DNA of 64,000 nucleotides from Lonicera japonica (GCA_021464415.1 CM038469.1:26901736-26965735); one strand, 5' to 3'. Counted from the stretch's first letter, positions 1 through 11,939 are shown. The notes: generated from the letters alone by a model not told the origin. Numbers and translations are program-made.

Positions 1-410
1 GAAATTCAATGGGTAGAAATAATCCATACTGAATGACTCAAAAATAACACTATTTTATATGAGGCTTCTCGAGGAGATCCTCCCATGCTCATCTCTATGG
101 CATTAGTGCTTTATTGAATTGTGACGTTAAAGAAGGGCAATGCTCTTAACGAGACCGACGCAAGCATACTCCTGCAGGGTGCGGGTCACATGTACCCTTG
201 AGTGGGAGTCATCGTGAGGCTGTGATCATGAGAATTGGACTATTCTTTAAAAGCTCTCACGAGAATCAAAACAGTGCGCATAGCCATTAATAACAAAAAC
301 CTGCAAAACCAAGTCTTTGACAATATTATGTGTGTGACATGTTGAAGTTTGGATCAAAGGGCCGAGTTACTGATGTTGTTCACTCAGGACCCTTAGATAG
401 ATAATGTTAA
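1..410. other. Intergenic DNA, no gene seen
   Basis: No open frame with recognisable content. Its style, together with the stretch after the MITE at 1118-1212, is that of the untranslated 3' internal part of a plant LTR retrotransposon leading into the candidate LTR at 1213. I could not identify a family. Confidence 0.4.
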
Positions 411-673
411 GAGCTTGTTTGGTTCAAGTTTTAAATCATTCTCGGAATGCTACATTCCGTTCCAGAAGGATTCTGATGTTTGTTTCAAGTTTTGGGTTAG
501 GAATGCATTATTCTAGAAATGGAGTATTCCTCCAAAGTTCTTCCTCTGAAATGAATAGGAATAAATGATTATTCTAAGTGTTCTCTTTTAAATTTTCTCT
601 TAAGACCAAAATATCCCTTCTACTTACCAAGACAACTTTATTTTTCATTTATATTCTTTTTAAAAGAAAAAAA

Positions 674-705
<32 letters not shown>

Positions 706-763
706 GTTATTGTTATTGTTATTGTTATTGTTATTGTTATTGTTATTGTTATTGTTATTGTTA

Positions 764-839
<76 letters not shown>

Positions 840-1117
840 ATACATGCAATGACTTTTCACAATTCTTAACAATAAAAATTTAAATTTTACCTTTATAAAA
901 TTGTTACAATTTGTCTTTTAATTTTATGAATAAAAAACCGTTTGGTAATTCACGTTATTCTTGTTTGAACCAAATATAGAAAGGTAATTCAATGTTCCAA
1001 GACAGAAGAATTCTTGTATGAACCAAACATTGGCAAGGCATTGTAGTTGCCAAGAGAAAAGCTTTCCAGGAATTTAGGATGCCCATTCCATTCCCAAAAC
1101 TCGAACCAAACGAGCCC
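411..1117. mobile_element. Tourist/PIF-Harbinger-like MITE carrying a large microsatellite
   Basis: The left end GAGCTTGTTTGGTTC and the inverted right end GGGCTCGTTTGGTTC form terminal inverted repeats. They are flanked by a TAA target duplication at 408-410 and 1118-1120. A 3-bp TAA/TTA duplication is the hallmark of PIF/Harbinger-derived Tourist MITEs. The element is 707 bp with no coding capacity. Almost a quarter of it is the TTA/TTG microsatellite at 674-837. The long poly-Leu, poly-Asn and poly-Ile frames here are translations of that microsatellite, not genes. Confidence 0.8.
674..837. repeat. Compound microsatellite (TTA)n-(TTATTG)n-(TTA)n
   Basis: About 160 bp of TTA units with a central block in which TTG alternates with TTA. 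It lies inside the MITE at 411-1117 and has probably expanded since that insertion. Confidence 0.97.
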
Positions 1118-1212
1118 TAAGTGTAGTTCCAAGTCTACAAGACTACTACACCTAATACATAATATTTTGTTTCCTGTTTATTTATTTTAAAGTTTTAAAA
1201 CTTGCTGGGGAT

Positions 1213-1700
1213 TGTTGGAATAATATTAATAAAAGTTTTAAAACTTTTCAAATAATTTCAAATTTAAATTTCGTAACCCCATGAGCTTTATTGATATTTA
1301 TTTTGTGATTTAAATTGTCATCAAATTCTTATTCATGGAGTGCATTAACATGGGGCTAATAATTCCCATAAGTTACACTACTCACATAAGCCTATAAATA
1401 GAAGACTTCTTTACACATTTGAACACACACATATCCTTAACAATTTCTACATCTTTTACATATGCACTACATTCTATATGGTTTCTATAGTGTTTTTGGG
1501 CAACTAGATTATAAGACTTGGTCATAGTCATCTTGTTGACGTGACGATAATAGACACTGGCTACGAGCTTTTTGGGATTTTATCTTGGAGTATATGTAGA
1601 CCACAAGTACGTACTTACACGTAAGGAGGCTACAAAGGCTTTAGGACAGTGTCTTGAAGCGGCTGTCCTTCATAAGCCAGCCAATTCTTTCCCTTAAATA
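1213..1700 (+). mobile_element. Candidate LTR start of a retrotransposon (right end not resolved)
   Basis: A G-rich polypurine-like stretch (ctgggga) runs into TGTTGGAATAATATT, a common start of plant LTRs. A TATA box (CTATAAATAGA near 1390) follows about 180 bp later, as in an LTR promoter. I found no second LTR and no clear CA end, so this is a remnant call only. Confidence 0.35.
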
Positions 1701-2172
1701 TTTTAATTTTTCTTATTATTATATATATAACTATATATATTTTGTTGCCTAAATAATTTCCTATAAAAGTTAAAAGTTTGCTCTAATTTGCCTTTATTTT
1801 GCAACATAAAATGCAGCCAAGTTGCTGCACTTTGGTACCTTATCCATTAACTCCCTTATCACCATGGGAGGATTCTATTTTAGGAGTAATAAATGTGAAA
1901 ATTAGAGACCTCTAGGGTTCCACTACGTATTAGGGAATTGACTACATTGGTTATACGTGCATGTGTACTTATCACCCTCTAATTTAGCCTAACTAGAATT
2001 ACAACACAACTAATTTGTGATAGTATTAGGCTTGTACGTCTTTAATGACCTGATTCCTTGTAGGATTAGGTCTTCTCCCAATGACTTGTGTTAACTGTTT
2101 TTTTACAAAAAAGAAATCCATGTAACACACATTTATACGTTAAACAATTAAATAATGCAAAACATGAAACAC
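1701..2172. other. Intergenic, nothing recognised
   Basis: AT-rich DNA with TA runs near 1720-1740. No coding or repeat structure that I can support. Confidence 0.5.
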
Positions 2173-2175
2173 TAA

Positions 2176-2517
2176 GGCCCCGTTTGGTTGAGTTTTTGAG
2201 TTTTTTTTTTAGGAAATGTGGGAGTATGTTGAAAAGTTGAGTTGAGTTGAATTTGGTTTTTGTTGGAGATTTTTTCAACCAATTCAAAAAAACTAAAAAA
2301 ATAGTCACAATAGATCTTATTTTATAGATCTCGATGAGTAGGTTTCAAATATATTTTTTTCGTCTAATTCCAATTTTTGGATTTAAAGTTATGGTTTTTT
2401 AAAAGTTTTATGAGGAAGAAAGTAAAGTGAAGTGAATTTTGAAAAGTGTGAAAGTAAAGTTGACTTTTTAGTAGAACATTAAAAAAACTAGTTTTTAGTT
2501 TTCTACCAAACAGGAGC
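2176..2517. mobile_element. Tourist-like MITE, 342 bp
   Basis: The left end GGCCCCGTTTGGTTGA and the inverted right end GCTCCTGTTTGGTAGA match at 12-13 of 16 positions. They are bounded by TAA at 2173-2175 and 2518-2520. It is T-rich, has no coding capacity and is a different subfamily from the MITE at 411. The reverse-strand frame over 2066-2308 is chance. Confidence 0.75.
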
Positions 2518-2520
2518 TAA

Positions 2521-2694
2521 GCATCAAATTCACAGCTTGCGCACATACCAATTAAAAATCATAAACGGGACAATTAAGTGTTATGCTGCATAACCATGGT
2601 GCAATTAAGGTCCCGTGAGTCTATGGGTGGTTCCAGAAGAGGAGAGGGAAAAAAATTTAGCTAGACAAATTGGATTTAAAAGAATCTAGATTGT

Positions 2695-2729
<35 letters not shown>

Positions 2730-2847
2730 ATCACGTAGAGCTCTTAATTGACGACATTTCAAGAAAGAACAATAGACTTTTAAATAGGGATGGAGACATC
2801 TACACAATATAAGTCCACTTATAAATTAATCTAAAAAATATGTGCAA

Positions 2848-2881
<34 letters not shown>

Positions 2882-3209
2882 GACTGTGTAAACTGAACGA
2901 CAGGTTTTCCACCAACAAGCTAAGGACTACTCAAGTCAAGCGAAGATGAAAAATCATATGCAATTTGTGGTGTAACACCTAATCAAGTAGACAATCTTCT
3001 AATAAAACAACATAAAGGGATAAAATAAATATTCCAAAATAGCATAACAAAAATCAAGTATCCAATTTTGGATTTTAAATCCTTAGCCTAATCCCACCAA
3101 ATCAATTTGAACTATATTAACCAAATAGTACGTTATTGCTATTAGTTAGCCCTCACTGAAGAATTGAAACATCATCATTGGTTCTTCTTTAAGGTTTATC
3201 TATTTCTCT
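2521..3209. other. Intergenic with long poly-G and poly-A runs
   Basis: No gene seen. It contains an uninterrupted G run at 2696-2728 (33 bases) and an A run at 2853-2879 (27 bases). Such long runs often mark assembly-sensitive positions. Confidence 0.6.
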
Positions 3210-3217
3210 ATTTGAAC

Positions 3218-4560
3218 TAGGGGTGGCTTTGGTACAATCCGAACCATACCGAGTGTACCGTGTACCGTACCGAAAATTTAGTACACCAAAATTCATTACC
3301 ATTGCCATATCAAATTTTTGGTATACCAAAATATTGGTATGGTACAGTGTGCTAAGACACATTACCAAAAAATTAATCATAAAAAAAAAAAATGAAAGTC
3401 GACGGTCAAAAGTGAGCATTTTTAGCTAAAATAAAACAATTAAGTTATTTTTACTTACCTTTAATTAAGTTTTGGCAATCAATTGTTCCAAAAACACTAA
3501 ATCATGTATAAATATTGTTACATTATAAACCATGGTACGGCGGTACATTACCAAAAAAATTATCATTGTTACTGACTTAGCCCAGTTCATTGAGTTCCAA
3601 GAAAAGTTCAAACACAAACAACAGAAAATTCCCTAAGAAATCAATTTAAAGGACTAATTCCACTAAAAACACATTGAAAAATAAAATGATGAAAATAAAA
3701 TACACTGGATGGTTTCATTTTGATGAAAAAGAGCAAAAGTATATATGATGAAAATTGTTACTAACAAACTGTAATTTTATCATTTTTACTAACAAACTGT
3801 TAATTATTTTTCATTTCTTTTCATACTCTAACAATTTATATAAATACACAAATATATAAATATATATAAAAATGAAAAAAAAAAAAATTACTAAAAGCAA
3901 GTAGTTGATAGACTTGTTAAAATAAAATTGTACACTTACAAGCCAACTAAGAGGAAAGCTGTTGTTTGCATACACAGAGACACAATCCAAAAAAAATAAA
4001 AAGGAACAGCTTTGGAGGAAACATGTGGCTTTTAAAAAGTCATCCATGAACTTGGACAATACAAAAAAAAAATTGCAGTAGAATCTTAAGCAAACCATGA
4101 ACTGATATATAAATACACATATATATAAATACACAGAGCAAAAGTATATATATATATTCTAAAAGTATATATGATCAATTCAAGTACTATATAATTTTAT
4201 CATTATTACTAACAAACCGTTATTTATTTTTCATTTCTTTTCATACTCTAAAAATCTATACACAGATATATAAATATATATATACACACACATAGATATA
4301 TAAATTTTGGTATTATTTTAGTATTTCATATAATGGCACAATTGGTACAGTTCGATACGGTATACCATGGTAATACCAAAATTTCGGTACGATATGATAT
4401 ACCGTCGGTAATGAGTTTGAGTACCGGTACCATACCAAAATAATTCAGTATGGTACAATACCAATTGGTATTGTACCATTACCAAATTTCGATATATTTT
4501 GGTAATGGTTCGGTTTGGTACGAATTGGTACGGTATAACTGGTATATTTGTCCACCACTA
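3218..4560. mobile_element. hAT-superfamily non-autonomous element, 1343 bp
   Basis: The left end TAGGGGTGG and the inverted right end TAGTGGTGG are flanked by a perfect 8-bp target duplication, ATTTGAAC, at 3210-3217 and 4561-4568. An 8-bp duplication with TAGGGGTGG-like ends is typical of plant hAT elements. The sub-terminal regions are packed with GGTAC/TACC-type motifs in both orientations, as expected for transposase-binding sub-termini. An internal block (about 3715-3830) recurs imperfectly near 4150-4255, so part of the element has duplicated. No transposase frame is visible. Confidence 0.85.
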
Positions 4561-4568
4561 ATTTGAAC

Positions 4569-5033
4569 AAAGAGAGAGCTGGAACAAGAGCACATCACGT
4601 AAACATAATTAAAATGTTAAACCGCTGGTTTGAAGCCTAAATATGTGTAAATTTAGAGAAGTACCCACCATAGTCTATGGTGGAAAGTATCTACCATCCC
4701 ACTACTATATATACATAAGTTCTCCACAAATTGTTGTTGCATATTTTAAAATTTTACTTATAGAACTTGAAATAGTATAAAAAAGGTATGAAACTGGATT
4801 GTATATTTAAAGAAGGTTTATTTAGAGTTGAATAATTTGTAAGCAAGGTTAAAAATTGATTATCTCTTCCTCTATTAGTACTCCATGTCAATATTATACA
4901 AATATTTATATTGCTATATATATGGATAGATAAACAAGCACACAAATAGTAAATCTTTGTAATTAGAAAGTAATAGATCCGTATAGGTTTTCAGAAATCC
5001 ATATAAATTACTCAAAATTCAAAGGTTATAGAG
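4569..5033. other. Intergenic, nothing recognised
   Basis: AT-rich DNA between the hAT element and the LTR-like element. No gene or RNA supported. Confidence 0.5.
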
Positions 5034-5038
5034 ATCTC

Positions 5039-7842
5039 TGTAATACCCGTATTTAGTTTACTAGTTAATTTTGTCGTATTAGCCTAGATCCTTTATAAAT
5101 TTCACTTTGGATGGTGGAATTTTGTTCCATAGGGGCTTGTACCATTTAAATACTTTTAACAAGTCATGTTAATGTATCTACACTTGTTTGTGAACAATCG
5201 TTTCGCAATTTGGGTGGTTCGAATTGAAATTGAGGGGTTAATCGCATGTTTTAGTTTTACACGATTTATGGATTTTTAGCAATCTTTGAAGAGCCATAAC
5301 TTCTTTATTTCTTATCCAAAAGAGTCATTGTCAGAGCCCAAAGCTTCGTCTTTTTCCCCTCTACAACTTTTGTGTTTGGCCGGAGACAAGATTGCAGCAT
5401 CTTCAAGGTCCGGGGACCTATACAGTAGATGAACTAAGTACTGTAGGCCTAGGATCAATCCCAACATTCCTAGGATTCATCCCAGAACAAAATTTTGGAT
5501 AGTGTGTTCTTAAGATCGATCTCAAGGCCCTGAAGTCAAGTTTGACCGGTTTTGACCCTTTTTTTTAAAACTGAAAACCCTTATTTCACCCCCATTCTAG
5601 CTACACTTATTTCCAACACTTGAAAGAGAGTTCTAGAGTGAGAAAGGGTCTATCATTAAGGTAATTTAACATTAGTTCAAATCTAAAGCTCGGAATCATC
5701 ATAATCATCATATTGTCCATCATTCCTTTCATTAGGAAGCTTGAGGATGAGCTAGGGTTTGGGGAGTTCATGACGGATTCGCTTCAATACTTCGATCAAC
5801 TCATCAAATCATGTTCTAAAGCTTTAATCCAGGTGGGAACAATAAAAACCTAGGATTTGTTATGCATGCATTGGGTTTGGGGGTTAATTATCTTAAGTTG
5901 ATGATTGATTGTTGTTATTTATTTTGATATTAAGCTATTACAATATTCATTTCTCTTTACACACGCCCAATTCGAGATTTGGAACAAAATCCCCAACTTT
6001 AAAGCTATGAACCCTAGTTTTTGGGATAACTCATATGATAAGGATATTAATGGAATATCTTCTTATAAATGGTTGGTTTTAGTCTGTTAGTGGGTTAAGT
6101 TGATAAATATACAAGAGACTTCATGTGTTTACATATTTTTCCTAATTTTTGCTTATTTACTCACTTATACACAAATGTGTTCAATTAAAAATTGTATACG
6201 GGTTGAAAATGGCATTGTGATTATTTTGACACTTTTATTAGCTCATGTAATATGTGGGTTGATAATTGTTGGTGTACATATATAAATTGTTGGATAGTTT
6301 TGGTGTACTGGTTAAAACCCATCTATTTGACTACAGTCTTGATAGTTTACAAGAATTTGTCTTTAATTGTATTGGCGGTGGGATTAAGATAAGATTTCAC
6401 AACCTTGGTATATTTTTATGATGTCCAAGTGCTATTCTACTTTATATGGATCATGTCAACTGCATGGCAAGTTTTCCTCGAGCCAGTTTTTAAGGAATGA
6501 AACTAAACCTTGAGGTTTATACTTATAATGCTTAACAAGGATATTATAAAAACTTCGGATATCATTGTATTTTACAAGACTTGTTAATGATAAATTTATA
6601 ATAACACACAACTGGCATATGTACCATAAACACATCACCATAACTGAAATTCTACTTTGTTGAGCTATATTGTATAATTGAAGTTATATGGAATAAATAT
6701 AACATTGAATTTGTATTATTTGATTTGTTGGCTTTTATGTTTTATTGTTATTTTGTTGTTTCAATGCTTTGGTTCAATTATCTACGTAGGTGGTGATTGT
6801 ATGGTTGTAGGCTTGGAGGGTTGTAGCCTTCCTTATTGATTACGTTAGAGCCCATTTGCGGTTGTAGCCAGTTAGATTATTAGATTGAAGCCCAAAGTAT
6901 CGGTACTATATGAGGGTTGTAACCTTCTTGATGAGATGAGGTTATAGCCTTTTGTTAGTGGTCATAGTCGCTTAAGCATTAGGTTGTAACCCATTCCAAG
7001 TAAAGGGTTGTAGCACTTTTTGGTTGCCTTTGAGATGAGATGAGACCTATCGTAGGATAATTGGAGCCTGTTATAGTTGCCAACACATTATATTTTCAGT
7101 TAATGATTATGTATTTTCCATTATGCATGGTTTTAGATTTGATATTTAGGGAACGGGATCATATGATGTGTGTGGCATTAGTTTAAAGCTTATAGCATCT
7201 GCTTGATGTGATAAACTAATGAATTCTACTTATTTGAATTATAGAAAATTTTATTTTAGTATGGCACAATGCATGTGTGTGATGGATGTATTTTCATATA
7301 TAAAAACCTTGTAGTTCAGACTGAGCTTGTGCTTTGTTTGCTCCCATTTTTCAAAAAAGTTTTACATGTACATTCTTGGGATGGCATGAGTATCGAGTCT
7401 AGACGCCTCTGATGACTTTGGACCCTTTATAGTCATCCGTGGACGACTTATACCATTTGAACTTAAAAGCTTTAGGTTCCTTTGTCTACCTAAATTTGTA
7501 TTTTATTACATTAAAGAAATTATCCTTAATTTTATAAATACAAGTTGTATTTGGAGACTTTTAAAAATGTTGTACAATTTAATTAACGATTTATTTAAGA
7601 CATGTTTGGACTGAGTATAAATTTTCTTATGGTTAATTTGACTTGTTTTGATTAGAAACAAGAACTTGATTTAAAAAATGATTATTTTTCTACTTATAGC
7701 GTTTTTTCAAAAGAGTAACTCTTTTAAATATGTTTCTAAATAATTAAACATTGAACACCTCACCCGCAATTATGAGTGACGGTGTCCGTGATTAACTGAG
7801 TCCTAGAGATCTAAACCTCATAATGGGATTTAAGGGGTCAAA
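5039..7842 (+). mobile_element. 2.8-kb solo-LTR-like element with GGTTGTAGCC repeats
   Basis: The element begins TGTAATACCC and ends in a degraded GGGGTCAAA. Its relative at 37157 begins TGTGACGCCC, so the ancestral ends were probably TGT and ACA. A 5-bp target duplication, ATCTC, lies at 5034-5038 and 7843-7847. No gag or pol content is visible, so the simplest reading is one long LTR left by LTR-LTR recombination, or a non-coding element with LTR-like ends. The block at about 6800-7020 repeats GGTTGTAGCC-like decamers. The same motifs in reverse complement occur at about 38790-38970 in the relative. Confidence 0.6.
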
Positions 7843-7847
7843 ATCTC

Positions 7848-8532
7848 CATCAAAATTACAAGCACTCATCACAGCCAAAACATTCAGTAACTAAAGAAGC
7901 TGGTATTCATCAACATTAAAATATCAAATTCTATGATTTATTTTGTCATTCTATGAAAGGAAGGAATGTAAATATATTGGTATGCACATAAATTTATATA
8001 GACATGTACATAAATTTACCTGCTGTAAAAGGCCTAAAAATTGGAATCCCAAATCATTGTTATCGAGTTGAGAGAATGAAAAGCCTACAGAGTTAAGACT
8101 TCGTAAACCAGATTCGGCATTCATATCTCATTTTATCTATCTTCACATAAAAATATAACATAGTTCAACTCATTCCCATCAGTGTCTACCAAACAGAATA
8201 AACACAAAATAACCATTTCATTTTAAATGTTAAAAATAGTCAACAAAGTGAATCAGTGAGAGATAAATTATATTTTCTAAACATAGTTTTCAATCTAAAT
8301 ATGACTAGGGAAATATAGATATGCAAAATGAAGAGATTGATATAAAACTTGAAGATACAATTCAAATTATCAAATACATGAAAGGCGTTGTTTTAACTAA
8401 AAACATTGCTAGCTACATAAAACAAGAATTTCTAAAACTAAGCAGTGCTTGAAAAATAAATGAACCTTATATCTATGAAGAAAAATTAAACGTAAATTAC
8501 TTGTTTTGACAACAAGGGGGGGAATAGCACTT
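7848..8532. other. Intergenic, nothing recognised
   Basis: AT-rich DNA up to the insertion site of the large retrotransposon. No gene seen. Confidence 0.5.
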
Positions 8533-8537
8533 ATAGA

Positions 8538-10089
8538 TGTGAGAATCCGCAAATGCGACCCCCGGGTCTCGTCCCCGTTCGCTGGGCGTCTGAAGCGTCG
8601 GAAGGGATTCCGTCGCTCCATTTGCTTGGAGTTGTTTGATAATTCATATCGGGTGTCCCTACGTCTATTCTAGATGCAAAGGGGTTCGTTCAGAGTCGCC
8701 AGTACGTTTTACGAGAAAACAGACAAAAAGGGTTGTGTAAGGGGAAAGGCTACAGATAAGCCTTTCTTTACACGTTTGTCTGCGAAACCAGGATTCTATA
8801 GGGTTCGGGAACTATATTACGGTTTGGGAAGGTGTTAAGCACCCATTTCGCCCTTTCGGTCTCTAGTGGTCTTTATATGTTTATTCTATGTTGAAAAACT
8901 TGGATGCTTTTACTGACAGTCTACTACTTTTCAAATGAAAACCCTAATTTCTGGGGGAAGACGGGAAAGGGATGAAAACCTTTGTGTTCCGAGATCCGAT
9001 GTTTTTTTTTTATTATCGAAAGATGTAAATGACAAAAAAAACCTTCTATTTTTGAAAGAGTATCCCGTATTATTTCCTCAGATAATGACGGTTTTCTCGT
9101 GTTGTGTTTACTTTTGTAAAAGTTCGGATCTATATCAGGACTAATTTAATATGGAACTAGAACTCTTTGAGGAGAGTTATCAAACACGTCGCAGTCTATA
9201 GAGAAGACAGGATATGTTGATTCTAATTCCTAGATAAGTCGTATCAGTCCGGATTTTGAAAACAGAAATTTATCCGGACGATAGATACTTACTCTTCTGG
9301 TTTTACAAATGGTTCTATCAGGGTCTTTTGTTTTGAAAACGGTAGACTATTTGTAACTTGGCAATAAGTTTATTCAAATAAAATGTGGACAAAACAACAG
9401 AAATAAAACAAGTACACAGATATTTAATGTTTAAATGCTAGAAGAGACTTTCTTTACCTTCCCGACGAAAATAATAATAAGAAAGAAAATATGATCCGGC
9501 GGAGAGATTTTCGGTGATGATGATCCTTTCTTTCTTCAGATATTTTCGAGAATTCGATTCCAGAGACGGGACACGTCGGGTGTCGGAAATAGATCCGATA
9601 ATTCTTCAGAAATAAGACGATAGTAGAAAATGCTTGATAAAAGACTAGAAAATCAGATTTAAAACCTAGAATCCTCCAATCCCCCTGTTGCTGCCTCAAA
9701 CCCTTGGGGGTGTTGGCTTATTTATACTGCTCGGGGAAGATTGTCGCGCGACATTTCCCCAAGAAAGGCAAGTGTCGCGCGACATATCTGTTTGTCGCGC
9801 GACATTCCTGTATGTCGTGCGACAAACGGCTGAAGTGATGGGTCCTGACACTGTGATGTGTCAGAAAGTGGTTGGTCGGGTGCAAAGAGGGATTGTCGCG
9901 CGACATACCAGTGATTGTCGCGCGACAATGTGATATGTCGTGCGACAATCCTTTATAAAAATAGGTTTGTCGCGCAACAAACCCCCCCTGGGGCAGTTTC
10001 GGGTGCTCGGGTGGGTCCCGGACTCCAAAAACAGTAGTTCTCATAGGTCGTTAGGGTTCTTGCGGGGGTCACGGATCGGGGTGTCTACA
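8538..10089 (-). repeat. 3' LTR of the Tat-type element
   Basis: On the plus strand it runs from TGTGAGAATCC to GGGTGTCTACA, so it has TG...CA ends in either orientation. It is 1552 bp and nearly identical to 25386-26938. Because the element reads on the minus strand, this copy follows the antisense-gene region. Its U3 part contains the palindrome cluster and TATA box described separately. Confidence 0.95.
9719..9979 (-). promoter_or_regulatory. U3 promoter of the 3' LTR: eight palindromes plus TATA box
   Basis: A minus-strand TATAAATA lies at 9719-9726. Upstream of it on the minus strand are eight copies of TGTCGCGCGACA or one-mismatch variants, starting at 9742, 9773, 9793, 9813, 9894, 9916, 9936 and 9968. 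Successive starts are 31, 20, 20, 81, 22, 20 and 32 bp apart. Three copies carry a single change in the CpG core (CGTGCG twice, CGCGCA once). Confidence 0.85.
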
Positions 10090-10300
10090 GACCCTCTCGA
10101 TTCAAGCTCCTTGCTTGCAAGGAATTGAGGCGACTGGAAGAGACCATGATACATGGCTCCCGCATGAACTCTAAAGAAGTGTTTATGCAAAAAGGTGATT
10201 GTGAATGCCTCCGGAAAGGGCTTCGTGTTTGGTTTTGCCTCTAGAGAGGGCTTTTGTTACCTCATTTCCTCTTTCGAGGGGTTTGATTTGCTCCACTTGC
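10090..10300 (-). other. Polypurine-tract region and start of 3' non-coding zone
   Basis: On the minus strand a short purine stretch (gagagggt) abuts the 3' LTR, where a polypurine tract is expected. The rest contains diverged versions of the glycine-rich tandem unit found at 10300-10905 and has no credible gene. Confidence 0.45.
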
Positions 10301-10905
10301 CTCAGATGGGAGGACTACCATTGATCCTTTCTGCGCCTCAGGTGGGAGGACTACTATTGTGCCTCAGATGGGAGGACTACCGTTGTGCTTCTCTGGGAGG
10401 GCTTCGCCTCAGGTGGGAGGACTACCGTTTGTGCCTCTCTGGGAGGGCTTCGCCTCAGGTGGGAGGACTACCGTTGTGCCTTTCTGGGAGGGCTTCGCCT
10501 CAGGTGGGAGGACTACCGTTTGTGCCTCTCTGGGAGGGCTTCGCCTCAGGTGGGAGGACTACCGTTGTGCCTCTCTGGGAGGGCTTCGCCTCAGGTGGGA
10601 GGACTACCGTTGTGCCTCTCTGGGAGGGCTTCGCCTCAGGTGGGAGGACTACCGTTGTGCCTCTCTGGGAGGGCTTCGCCTCAAGTGGGAGGACTACCGT
10701 TGTGCCTCTTTGGGAGGGCTTCGCCTTAAGTGGGAGGACTACCATTGTGCCTCTCTGGGAGGGCTTCGCCTCAGGTGGGAGGACTATCGTTTGTGCCTCT
10801 CTGGGAGGGCTTCGCCTTAGGTGGGAGGACTACCGTTTGTGCCTCTCTGGGAGGGCTTTGCCTCAGGTGGGAGGACTACCGTTTGTGCCTCTCTGGGAGG
10901 GCTTC
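10300..10905. repeat. Tandem array of about 45-bp units
   Basis: About 13 head-to-tail units of 45-46 bp, recognisable by GGTGGGAGGACTACC followed by CTCTGGGAGGGCTTCGCC. The unit length is a multiple of three in most copies, so all frames stay open for hundreds of bases and give repetitive Gly/Leu-rich conceptual proteins on both strands. I regard those as by-products. Tandem arrays between pol and the 3' LTR are documented for Tat-lineage elements as seeds of satellite DNA. Confidence 0.95.
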
Positions 10906-11850
10906 TAGATCTGTAAGAAGAAGGAAAATTGCCTCTGGGAGGACTTTCATGAGTAACTTTTGCCTCTGGAGAGGGCTTGTGATTTGCCTATGAAGAGGGC
11001 TTGTGTTTGTGATTTTGTAAAAAAGAATTTTAATTTGTCTCTCTTTAGACTGCTAGAGTGAGAGAGAGAGGTTTTCGTGAGGGTGAAAAGAGCTCCTCGA
11101 GGTCTAATCTTATCCGAATGTCCGCTTTCCTGTATCTTTCTTGAATTTTGTTCTCATGTTTTCCTTGAGTGAGAATACTTTTCTCAGAAGGCAGTCTTCG
11201 ATTTTCTTTGCTTTCCGCAGCGTGATGATTCGAGGATTTTCCAAACCATCTCTTCTGTATCGTGCTGAAAAGAAAATTTGTCTCAAAGTCCAATCTCTGA
11301 TCTCTGTTTTCTTCTCAGTTTCTCTTTTTGGTGGGCCCAACATCGTTTTCTATTTTTCAATGCCCTTATTTCTCCCTCTTTTGGGAAAGATTTTTCCTGG
11401 CCTTCTCTGTTTTTGACCAGGAGTCTTTTCATCCCTTTGTCGTGATCAGGAGCCTTACTCACCCTAAAACGAAGCCCTAAGCCGGTTTTGGCCTAGCTAT
11501 CACTTTTGGTGTGGCTCTCCTTGTCAATCTACATTTCTGTTTCTCTCGCTTGCTTTGGGCGCTCATGCGGGTTTCTTCTCTTTTCTACTCTGTCAATTTT
11601 TTCTATTCCCGTCTTATCTCGCTGTTCTGGTTTTTCTTATTTGATGGTCTCGGTCCTTCTGTGAGATCAGAGACTACTTTTAATCGTGGCACTCTGTTCT
11701 CGCATTTTTCGGAGAGATGATTTGGAAGTTTCCTCTTTGGAATCTTTATCATGGGTGTGCGGTTTTAGCAATTTTTTCGAAAACTGCTCCTCGGAAGTCC
11801 TCCTGCAGGAGATAAAAATGAGAAAGAGGTCAAAAAATCAGGGGAGATGG
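10906..11850. other. Non-coding stretch between tandem array and PMD gene 1 promoter
   Basis: The first 100 bp carry decayed copies of the tandem unit. The rest is T/C-rich on the plus strand with no frame longer than about 110 codons and no family resemblance. It may hold distal control sequence for PMD gene 1 and the 3' UTR of the retroelement transcript. Confidence 0.5.
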
Positions 11851-11855
11851 GAGAT

Positions 11856-11939
11856 TGTCGCGCGACACTTCGGTGGGGAGCTCTTTGTCGCGCGACAATG
11901 TGGCCATTTATCGCGCGACAAACTGATCCACTATATAAG
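11856..11939 (+). promoter_or_regulatory. Promoter of PMD gene 1: three palindromes plus TATA box
   Basis: Palindromes lie at 11856-11867 (exact), 11886-11897 (exact) and 11909-11920 (TATCGCGCGACA, one change). Their starts are 30 and 23 bp apart. A plus-strand TATATAAG box follows at 11932-11939, only 11 bp after the last palindrome. A CT-rich leader (about 11955-12015) then leads to the ATG at 12077. The layout copies that of the LTR promoter of the same element. Confidence 0.8.

Noticed and set aside
578..883. Poly-leucine, poly-asparagine and poly-isoleucine frames
   Set aside because: They are six-frame translations of the TTA/TTG microsatellite inside a MITE.
3811..4134. 107-codon minus-strand frame in the hAT element
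   Set aside because: Low-complexity Phe/Tyr-rich translation of AT-rich DNA, unrelated to a transposase.
9742..9979. Palindromes as classical CAMTA CGCG boxes
   Set aside because: The CGCG cores are preceded by T or followed by A, so they do not fit the VCGCGB consensus. A different binding protein is more likely.
9742..9979. CRISPR-like array
   Set aside because: Regular short repeats are present, but they are palindromic promoter sites in a plant LTR with unequal, repeated spacers.
10195..10908. 237-codon Gly/Leu-rich frame and its overlapping relatives
   Set aside because: All derive from the 45-bp tandem array. All frames and both strands stay open because the unit length is divisible by three.
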